This document shows positions 56,691 to 64,000 of a DNA stretch of 64,000 nt, in pieces. The DNA is from Aquatica leii. Taxonomy: Eukaryota > Arthropoda > Insecta > Coleoptera > Lampyridae. The stretch is from positions 85,747,912 through 85,811,911 of the forward strand of contig CM069436.1 of assembly GCA_035610365.1 (NCBI GenBank), given 5' to 3'. Made by a program: the position numbers and the translations under genes. Each line of letters begins with the position of its first letter. Position 1 is the stretch's first letter. The notes below the pieces were generated by a model that was not told the origin of the DNA, searched no databases, and worked only from the letters and a program-made list of their open reading frames with translations.

Positions 56691-57500
56691 CTGAGCTTTT
56701 TGACATGCTTTTGGTTTTTGGAGAAACAACGCGTAATGCACTAGAAGCTTGTAGAATTTATCAGAGAAGATACCCAAACCGTCAGAAACCAAATGACCGC
56801 ATGTAAAAAAGAGTATGTAGACGTTTGTCAGAGACTGGAAGTTTTCACTCAACAGTTGTTGAGAATTTCAATTGATTTTGTCGAACCTCTGCATTTGAAA
56901 AAGCGGTTATTATTAAAGATGAGTCATTGACGAACACAAGAGTAATAGCAAATAGATTAGATGTAAATCATGACAGTTTGGGAAGTTCTAAAGGAACGTC
57001 TCCATCCATTTTCTAGTCAAAAATTGCAAATTTTGAAACCTGTTTGTTGTTTTGTCGTTTGTTTCTTAAACGTTGCAATCGTCAGAGGCGTTTTAAAATT
57101 TTATTTTAATGACAGACTAAATTTGTTTTACAAGAGACGATGTATTTTATTCCCGCGATAATCACTTGTGGTGTGATGATAATCCTCACGAACACTTATT
57201 CGTACTGAAAATACGTTATTGTCTTTACATTCTCTCAAACCGATTGAATGGTGAAAATTATTTCAATTTTTTAAATAAAGTTCTGCCAGAGCTTCTTGAT
57301 GATTTACCGCTAAACATCAAACACTTTGGTTTCAACATGATGGAGCACAGGCTTACATGACCCCGACCTAACTTTCTTAGGTTTTTTTTTCGAGCCAGAT
57401 GAAGAACTCTGTATATGAGAAACCAGTACACACCGAATTAGAACTGGTGGCTAGAATAATAGCTGCAGCAGAAGATAGAAAAGACAAGCAGGCAGCTTAA
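56690..57500 (+). pseudogene. mariner/IS630-type transposase relic (DUF4817-like N-terminus)
   Basis: Reads MLLVFGETTRNALEACRIY and RYPNRQKPNDRM, then RVCRRLSETGSFHSTVV, the helix-turn-helix start typical of these insect transposases. It goes on to VWEVLKERLHPFSSQKLQ, WCDDNPHEHLF, RLNGENYFNFLNKVLPELLD, then after a frame change FGFQHDGAQAYM, with the second catalytic aspartate region, and a C-terminal ELVARIIAAAED. The first catalytic aspartate region is poorly preserved. Stops and frameshifts make it inactive. TIRs were not identified. Confidence 0.8.
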
Positions 57501-57795
57501 TTTAGTCCTTCTTTTGTTGTTTTATTTTTTTTGTTTGCTTGTTTATCTCTGGTTTTTTTTTGTTTAATGTTGTCGTTTAATGGCAGCAAGCTTTTTTTGT
57601 TTTAAATGATTGTTGCAGTGTGTTAAAATTTATCTTGTAATTCCATTCAAATAAAAACTGTTTTTGTACAATCAAAAAAAATATAAGAAAATTGTTATAG
57701 TAGATAGTTTATGGATTTTATAAACGTTTTGTTTTCCAAAATAAATCAAGTGGTTTTTTAATTTTTTTGTTATTTGATAAAATTATTGCAAATAC
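57501..57795. other. unassigned AT-rich spacer
   Basis: T-rich runs with no gene recognised. Likely includes the 3' end of the mariner-type relic. Confidence 0.35.
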
Positions 57796-57806
57796 AAATA
57801 TGGAAA

Positions 57807-58045
57807 TTTTATTTTTGAGGCTTTCGCGGCTATGATTTTTTAACAAATAATTATTTTCGGGTTTTGAACTGCGTTCCATATTTACACTTTTCACAAAATT
57901 TATAAAACTTAGAAAACTTACAAACTTTGAAAAATTTACAATGTTTGACGTTTCGACAGTCATGTCGCTGTCTTCTTCAGAAAAAACTGAAACTCAGTAA
58001 ATATGGAACGCGGTTCAAAACCCGAAAATAAATATTTGTTAACAA
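57807..58045. mobile_element. palindromic hammerhead-bearing element 3, 11-bp TSD
   Basis: AAATATGGAAA at 57796-57806 and 58046-58056 flanks the unit. Arms at about 57836-57885 and 57997-58044 are inverted copies (TTTTCGGGTTTTGAAC left, inverse right). A 29-bp tail (57807-57835) lies outside the palindrome on the left only. The loop contains a hammerhead core on the minus strand. At 239 bp it is the smallest of the three and has no coding capacity. Confidence 0.77.
57951..57980 (-). ncRNA. hammerhead ribozyme core
   Basis: On the minus strand: CTGAAGA (57980-57974), stem II GACAG/CTGTC (five perfect pairs, 57972-57968 with 57959-57955), GAAA (57954-57951), then CGTC. Present in one copy, in the loop side of the palindrome. 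Confidence 0.7.
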
Positions 58046-58056
58046 AAATATGGAAA

Positions 58057-58560
58057 CCAAAAAAAATGCTAAAAGTTTTGGTATTTTATAAATATTATTT
58101 AAAATAAGAGAGTAAAAACGATTTAAAAAAAAAACCCTAATAACTGTCAACTAGGGTTTCAAATCTAAGAAAAGTTGTTTGTTTCATTTTTTGGGTGTTA
58201 CAATTTAGTAATAACACCCAATGGATAGCTGAAGGTATAAGAAATACGTTGTTACCACCTCCAAAAAAAAGTTCATTTTTGTAAAAAATAGACTTGATGC
58301 ACTATTACATTTTCTAGCAGATAAAGAAGCTAAAAGAATATGTATGCGAAAAGCCCAAGAAAAAGACGAAAAACTTTTGCTAAGAATGTAATATATAAAT
58401 AATGTTTTGTGTAACATCACGTAAAATAATTTAATTTTTATATTACATAAATTGTTACAATATTTATTGTGATCTAATGGGGAAAGGTGGAGAAAGAAAC
58501 AAGGAATGAAGAACAGTATCACTTCAAAGTAATCAACCAGATGTTATCGCTTACCTTTTT
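58057..58560. other. unassigned spacer
   Basis: A plus-strand stretch near 58300-58391 reads ALLHFLADKEAKRICMRKAQ and ends in a stop. It resembles the charged, helical C-terminus of some protein, but I do not recognise it. Confidence 0.3.
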
Positions 58561-58569
58561 GGCTAGCCT

Positions 58570-60239
58570 CGCCGCAGGTGGTCGTCGGGTTAAAGAAAAT
58601 CCTAAGATACTTAATTAGTTCCGGTAAGCTGAATGCCCAAGTGCGCCACCTTCTCTCGAACTGTTATCCGCAGAAATTATGGTCTAGGGAAGAGAAAAGG
58701 AAAGCCTAGACCCGAAGTCTCCCCAAAAGAAAACATATGTAGTATTCACAATAATCATTTATTAAAAAAATGATTCACTATCTCCTTCCAACGGAAGCAA
58801 CACAACTGCGACGGTTACGCCACTGGTAACTCCTGACAATTATTTATATAACCCCACAGAGAAAAATTATTAAGCACAAATATCAATTACAAGTACACAT
58901 AATAAGTAACAATAAATAGAGTTTGGAAGCCACACAAGCTAAGATCGTTTACGTAGCTAATAATTACCGCGGCTACGGTAGCGATGATTTACTAATTAAA
59001 CGCGTTCCCGCTAATTAATCGTACAGTCTGGGGGACAACTTGATCAAGCGTCATAAGACCGGTAAATAATAATCATCAATCTAAATATAGAGATACGGGT
59101 AACTCCCAAAATTCTACCTTTGATAAAATTTAATAATTACTGTAAGTGATTGAGAAGTTATTATAAATAATTGTAATGACTTGACCATTACACAGTTAAA
59201 AATATTGAAAGAATTATTGTATAAAATAATTATGAACTATTATAAAGTTTGACGTTAGGTGATTTTAACATTTGAAAGAATTATTGTATAATAAGGTTAT
59301 GAATTACAATAAAATTTGACGTTAGGTGATTTTAACATTTGAGAGAATTATTGTATATAAGAAGGTTATGAATTACAATAAAATTTTACGTTAGGTGATG
59401 TTAACTTAAATAAGAAAATAATTATACTCGACGTCGTCTCCCACTTCCGCAATCATTTATATATATTTATACGAGGATCGATCTTAGTTGAAATAGGTGA
59501 TAAAATGGCGACACGAACACGATCTTTTGTTTCCTCATGCACGCAGCGCGGCTGCTGCTAAACAGAAGGCTACAGCGTTCGGTCGAAATAAGGTCGACAG
59601 CGAGACTCCGCGACTCAATATAAAGGTGTCATAAATACCTCGAATATCGTAGTAGTTTTCCTTACTTTCCCGAACATCCGAACTGGTTTAGCGCGTTCAC
59701 CATTTCCCTTAGATTACAGATAAAAGCACACGTAGATCTACCTCAGAACAACAGACGAAGACGTCCAAAGCGAAGATCGAGTATCCAGCATCCACTTTAA
59801 TATCACCCACCACGTAACAAGGACAGAAAAAGACCCAAAGAAAGAAGCTAAAAATTGTGAAGATTAGTTGGTTGGCCTCCATTACAAACACGTGTAAGAA
59901 TACTAACCCACTTTATGTGTCTGGCCGTCCACAAGACATCGTGCCGATTTTATTTGCACCGGAGGTTCAATCGGATTTATTTCCAAAAGGCTAAAATAAA
60001 CGTCGGTGTAGAAGATGTTACCAGATGAAAAGAGATTCAATTTACCTCACCTCTCCGATGTTCCCCAGTTGTAAACCGATCCACAAACAGCATAAAAATG
60101 AATATAATTCGTCGACGACTAACAACTTTCGCGCCTCCGTAGGCGTGATTTCGAACTACGGTTCGAGGACACAGATGTTACTGTTAGTTGCCTAAACCTC
60201 AGGCGGATTTTGACTCGCAGTAGAAATTTACACGTTACA
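58570..60239 (-). repeat. presumed 3' LTR of the gypsy-type element
   Basis: Starts (minus strand) with TGTAACGTGTAAATTTC after a tract reading AGGGGGGAAT. A TATA-like element lies near 59618 (minus strand TTTATATTGAG) and a polyadenylation-type AATAAA near 58760 (minus strand). The inner end is well defined; the outer end is a guess. Confidence 0.5.
59204..59405. repeat. three tandem 67-bp units inside the presumed LTR
   Basis: Units at 59204-59270, 59271-59337 and 59338-59405 share GAATTATTGTATA and ACGTTAGGTGAT. The second and third are nearly identical, the first is more diverged. Confidence 0.85.
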
Positions 60240-60599
60240 AATTCCCCCCTAGCAAGAAGTGAGACCCACGGTCGAAATCAAATCCGAACGCAGCCGTAAA
60301 GAACTTAGAGTGGAACTTGCCATGAAGTTCGTTACCAACTAAACGCACATTGAAAACCATAACCCAACCCAGGAACCAAAAACCACAGAAACCCAACCCG
60401 ATAGATGAAGGAACAGAACCTTTCGAAGTTCCCTAAGATCAATCAAACCTAACTTGGACTAGAGACGCATACAGCAAAATGATACTGCCTGAGCAACCAA
60501 ACTCCACAGAACTTAGAAGGCCAATATCACGAAACTAACGTGCTCGTTAAAGCCACCAAATAGTGATTCCGGGTATGAATAAAGAACGAGACGTTATTC

Positions 60600-62290
60600 C
60601 AAGTACGGAGCGACGATCCAAGACAACTAAGAGAAAAAAGAAGAGGAGAAAAAGACGGAAGTTTAGACTAGCGTCAAGGACCCAAAAGCCCTAAAGTCAA
60701 TGAAATCCCAACCCCAATCATTAGCAAAACCTTGGAAGAAAACTCCAAAGAAAGTAATCTTTAAAAGAAAAAAAGAAGGAGAACCCACCTAAGCAACCCC
60801 AAGGACAAAAGCCCAGTATTAGTAATCCTAAGAGAAGGAAAGAAAGAAGTAGAAAGAAGAAGAAGTCATGATTATCTGTTGCTAATCGAACACTAGTAGA
60901 TTATCAATTGCTGTGCTAGACTGTCACAATGAGACGTAGAAACCGATTAACGGAATAGAGTACTCCCAGAAAAACCAAAGCATAAGTGGCAGAAGAGATA
61001 CCCTAAGAATGACTACACACATCCAAAGAAACCGACCAAGCGGGCGTACATATAGTACAGAAAAGCGGAGTGATAGTCTGCCTCAAGTTTCAGACCTACT
61101 CAACAACCAAATAATCCACTAAACCCAATCCAACAGCAGAAAGGAAACTTAGAAAGAAAGAAGAAGCATAGTTGCAGTGACCACTCAAGAGAAACACATT
61201 AGCAAAAGAAAAGAAGCAAGTGTCCAAGCAACCCAAGAGACAAGAAAGTAAGAAAGAAGGACAGAAAGACAAAAGGAGAAAAGAGAGTACACGATGTTAT
61301 TGTACGGATCCAGCCTACTGCCAACCAAACCCGAAAGGCGAACCTTTAGGAGAAACAAGAAAGAAGGAAGATATGGCAGGTAGGTGATAAGTAATCAAGA
61401 AGAAAAAATGAGAAGTAAGAAATACAAGAAAGGAAGAAAAGAGACAGACGGAGATAGATAAGAGATAGAGAAAGACGGAGAAAGCTAAGAGATAGAGAAA
61501 GACGGAGAAAGATAAGGCTTGATGTAACTGCCTGATTCATTCTTCACCCCGTAGAAGAATGAAAAGAGAGACCACCCTACGGTGCCCAACCAACCACCCG
61601 AAAGGTAAACCTTGAGGAGGAAGGAGAAGAAAGAAAGAGATGTGGCATGTAGGTGATCAACAAATCAAGAAGAAGAAAAAAATAAGAAGTAAGAAAAACA
61701 AGAAATGAAGAAAAGAAACAGACGGAGAAAGCTAAGACAAGATGTAAATGTCTGATTCGTTCTTCTCTCCGTAGAAGAAACGAAAGGGAGTGACCAGCCC
61801 TTCAATGCCCAACCAACCGCCCAAATAAAAAGAGAGGAGAAAAGAAGAGAAAAGATATCGTAGTTAGTCATAACCGAATGTGTCCCAAATGCTGTCCCCA
61901 AAGTGAAAAGTTTATTTCAAGACTTTTATGCCGACAAGCGGAATAGGAAATCCCAAAGAAAATCAAAAATTTAACAGTAAAGCAGAGAATCCTATAAGTG
62001 ACGTACCAATCCAAAAAAATGCCGACGAAGCGGGTACAACTATATACAATACGGAAGGGTAGTCTGTCCCGAAATAAGATGGTAAAGAAAGAAAACCAAA
62101 AGAAAATTGTTAAGCAACTTAATCCAAAGAACAGCAAATCAGTGGCAGCAAATTGGAAGAAGGCAAATGGATAGCATCCGAGTTACTATAACCAAAATAC
62201 CAACAAGATAATTAAAAGAGTACAATCACAAGTCCAAATACACAAGCCAAACTAATAGCTAAAGTCAACAATCCAGAGTCAACAAGCGTT
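60600..62290 (-). repeat. purine-rich untranslated region with nested tandem repeats
   Basis: A/G-dominated on the plus strand. A unit of about 260 bp is repeated (about 61315-61580 and 61590-61830; each has CCAACCA..CCGAAAGG..AACCTT and CCGTAGAAGAA). Within it a 27-bp GAGATAGAGAAAGACGG unit occurs twice (61461-61514). A further block at 61000-61130 resembles 61985-62130. Several minus-strand open frames here (for example 61346-61540) are F/L/S low-complexity and not believed. Confidence 0.75.
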
Positions 62291-62291
62291 G

Positions 62292-63644
62292 TTAGAATTT
62301 ACGACGCTTGCGACGCCGATGAAAGAAAAGCGAACGATCAAGAGAAAGAAACGTCGATGCATCAGCAGAAGAAACCAAAGAACTCGATGGCAAAGAGAAA
62401 GATGCAGCTTTTACCTCTTGAGCAGGTGTAGTATCTTCAGGTAAATGTGTAGAAAACCTATTAGCAACCCTATTGTTAGAACGCTTCATAGTACTTGGCA
62501 ATAAGCGAGAGTGTGATCCCATAGTCTTGTTTTGTCGCGAGTTACAACAGCAAGACCGTATGTATTCAGCAACTTTAGACCTCATATGCGGCCAGTAGAA
62601 GTGCGAACGAAGACCGTCCAACGTACTTTTAACACTACGATGGTCACCCTTAGATGGAAGATGGTGATCAGAGATTAGCTGTTTGCGTTGATCTGATGGA
62701 ACAACTAATTTCCATACACAAGGATCAGACAGAGAGATACGTACACGTTTACATAACAGATTTTCCACAATACACCAACGAGAGTAACGTCGCGGAAAAG
62801 TAGAAGCTTTAGCAATTAGACCTAGATACCAAGGATCGGTAGTAGGACGAATAAACCTAGCAACCGAAGAAAAATTTGGTGGAAGCGAAGCTAAAGAACG
62901 AACATGTCGTAAAGCTTTCTCAGCTTTAGGACCACAGTGAACACAAGTAGTAGTCAAAGAAGGAACCGACGAAGTTGGAAGAGAACCAGCGACAGCCTTA
63001 GTCGAAGATATAGAGGCAGCAGTTTTGTTCGTATAACCCAAAGGTGGTTCTAGAAGTCGATCATTTTCCTCAAATGTCGAAAAGTTAAAAGAATTATTTG
63101 AGCTAAGATTAGATTCCAAACGTTTGCCTAAGGATATCAATTGTGAAAAAGATGTAATATCGATGAGTGCGAAGTGAGACTGATAAAATGAAGTCAGATT
63201 GCGACGTATGATTTTCAGTTGTGTCTTCTCCGAGACTGGTTCTAGCAATTGCATGAAAAGATGCCGGATAGTAGCAACATACATTCCAATCGATTCGGTA
63301 GGTTGCATCCTACAGTTCTGAATAGTATATAGCAGACGTTCATCATAGTCTAACGGTAGAAATTCCGTTTTCAAAAGAGTAGCAACATCCTTCCAAGAAC
63401 GCAAAGAATAGCGTCGGGCTCTAAATACAAAAAGAGCTTTACCGGACAGTACCTCAGAAGCTGAAAGAAAAAGCTGGTGGTGCGAAACACCGCGAGACAT
63501 ACACAATTCGTCGACTCTAGTTAAAAAGTTCATTAGTTCAAAAGGATCTTCACCTGAGAAGTTTACATCCCAATCGGCCAAGTTTATTTCCGCTTCAGAA
63601 TCCGATGAAGTAAGAAATTGAAGTTCGTCTTCTAAAGAATACAT
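62292..63644 (-). CDS. in-frame Gag-integrase fusion of a gypsy-type element
   Basis: 450 codons without a stop. Residues about 25-200 form a retrotransposon Gag: NFSGEDPFELMNFLTRVDEL, then LSGKALFVFRARRYSLRSW, LLKTEFLPLDYDERLL, QPTESIGMYVATIRHLF. A CVHCGPKAEKA piece near 236 looks like the first half of a zinc knuckle. After about residue 265 the text changes to an integrase N-terminal zinc-binding region: LLCKRVRISLSDPCVWKLVV, QLISDHHLPSKGDHRSVKST, LRSHFYWPHMRSKVAEYIRS with CCC. Protease, RT, RNase H and the integrase core are missing, and the C-terminus is basic (FHRRRKRRKF). This fits an internal deletion that joined gag to int in frame. Whether it is expressed is unknown. Confidence 0.85.
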   Translation of the reverse strand: MYSLEDELQFLTSSDSEAEINLADWDVNFSGEDPFELMNFLTRVDELCMSRGVSHHQLFLSASEVLSGKALFVFRARRYSLRSWKDVATLLKTEFLPLDYDERLLYTIQNCRMQPTESIGMYVATIRHLFMQLLEPVSEKTQLKIIRRNLTSFYQSHFALIDITSFSQLISLGKRLESNLSSNNSFNFSTFEENDRLLEPPLGYTNKTAASISSTKAVAGSLPTSSVPSLTTTCVHCGPKAEKALRHVRSLASLPPNFSSVARFIRPTTDPWYLGLIAKASTFPRRYSRWCIVENLLCKRVRISLSDPCVWKLVVPSDQRKQLISDHHLPSKGDHRSVKSTLDGLRSHFYWPHMRSKVAEYIRSCCCNSRQNKTMGSHSRLLPSTMKRSNNRVANRFSTHLPEDTTPAQEVKAASFSLPSSSLVSSADASTFLSLDRSLFFHRRRKRRKF

Positions 63645-64000
63645 GGTTCACACGAGATAACACACTAAGATTTTAACACCAAATAATCCTATGAGTAATC
63701 GGTAAGAGTCTAATTAAAATTAACAGCACAAGCGGCTCCCTTAAGCAAAACCTATAGCTAAATACAAAATCCCCAAAACTAAAATTAATTGTAGCAGTCC
63801 ACAAAACGCGAACCCACGTAATAGTATTCGAAACTCTAGCAAAAAGAAAAAAAGATTTCACCCACTAGGTAGAAAATTATAAGCAAGCAACTAATGAGTA
63901 AAACTTCAGAAAAGTATAACTTGAGCTTCTATACAACTAGAAAAAAATAATAATAAACAGGAAGTAGTAATTAATAAGAAATTTGAGCAAGTAAACAGTA
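63645..64000 (-). other. leader / possible 5' LTR edge of the gypsy-type element
   Basis: No coding segment. By position this is the 5' untranslated region between the 5' LTR and the gag ATG at 63644. Confidence 0.45.

Larger units (their letters stand above)
58560..64000 (-). mobile_element. gypsy-type LTR retrotransposon, internally deleted, running off the right edge
   Basis: On the minus strand from the right edge: leader, a gag ORF fused to an integrase fragment (63644-62292), a long purine-rich (plus strand) untranslated region (60600-62290), a purine tract, and a 3' LTR starting TGTAACGTG at 60239 and extending to perhaps 58.6 kb. The 5' LTR lies outside the window, so the LTR boundary is not verified. 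The untranslated region matches the inverted relic at 38.5-39.7 kb. Protease, RT and RNase H are absent. Confidence 0.75.

Noticed and set aside
58300-58391. Charged helical peptide ending in a stop (KEAKRICMRKAQ)
   Set aside because: No start, no domain, no partner exon found; too short to call a gene.
61346-62137. Several minus-strand open frames of 64-89 codons with leucine/phenylalanine/serine repeats
   Set aside because: Low-complexity translation of a purine-rich tandem-repeat region; no start context, domain or conservation evidence.
1-64000. tRNA, rRNA, snRNA genes, CRISPR arrays, bacterial operons
   Set aside because: None seen by eye; the content is eukaryotic repeat DNA. A tRNAscan or covariance-model scan would be needed to exclude small RNA genes.

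Overview
This window looks like repeat-rich, AT-rich chromosomal DNA of an arthropod, most likely an insect. The element mix supports this: BEL/Pao, copia and Ty3/gypsy LTR retrotransposons, Penelope-like elements (PLEs), a P element, several piggyBac lineages, mariner-type elements, and a Mutator/YqaJ gene of the kind common in insect genomes. I see no convincing single-copy host gene, rRNA, tRNA or CRISPR array. Almost everything recognisable is a mobile element, and most are broken.

Layout, left half. 3-440 is the 3' tail of a non-LTR retrotransposon. 1361-7538 is a degenerate BEL/Pao element on the minus strand with both LTRs. 7.5-12.75 kb is AT-rich and unassigned. 12764-14322 is a defective P element with 29-bp terminal inverted repeats (TIRs) and an exact 8-bp target site duplication (TSD). 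15688-19450 (minus) is a dead Mutator-domain/YqaJ gene split by a TA-flanked mariner-like insertion at 15854-17312. 19750-21250 is a piggyBac relic, itself carrying a fold-back insertion. 21886-24959 is a Penelope-like element with an uninterrupted 844-codon RT plus GIY-YIG ORF, hammerhead ribozyme cores and a 12-bp TSD. 25.1-27.3 kb is a second, very decayed BEL element. 28.9-30.6 kb holds PLE fragments in both orientations around a three-copy repeat.

Layout, right half. 32484-34375 is a TTAA-bounded piggyBac relic. 34.6-35.0 kb is a gypsy pol scrap. About 35.8-45.6 kb is an LTR retrotransposon relic of about 1.1-1.3 kb LTRs, interrupted by a young copia element (39668-44132, 5-bp TSD, LTRs differing at 2 of 216 positions). 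48.0-49.9 kb is a third piggyBac (minus). 51.7-52.4 kb is a PLE scrap. 54.5-55.7 kb is a fourth piggyBac, and 56.7-57.5 kb a mariner/IS630-type relic. From about 58.56 kb to the window edge lies a minus-strand gypsy-type element whose gag ORF is fused in frame to an integrase fragment. Its purine-rich untranslated region is the inverted relative of 38.5-39.7 kb.

Most interesting: three short palindromic elements (50211-50613, 53306-53774, 57807-58045) each carry a hammerhead ribozyme core (CUGANGA, perfect stem II, GAAA). Each is flanked by an 11-12-bp TSD and has a one-sided tail outside the palindrome. This is the same architecture as the ends of the intact PLE in this window. They look like non-autonomous, ribozyme-bearing passengers of Penelope-type retroelements.
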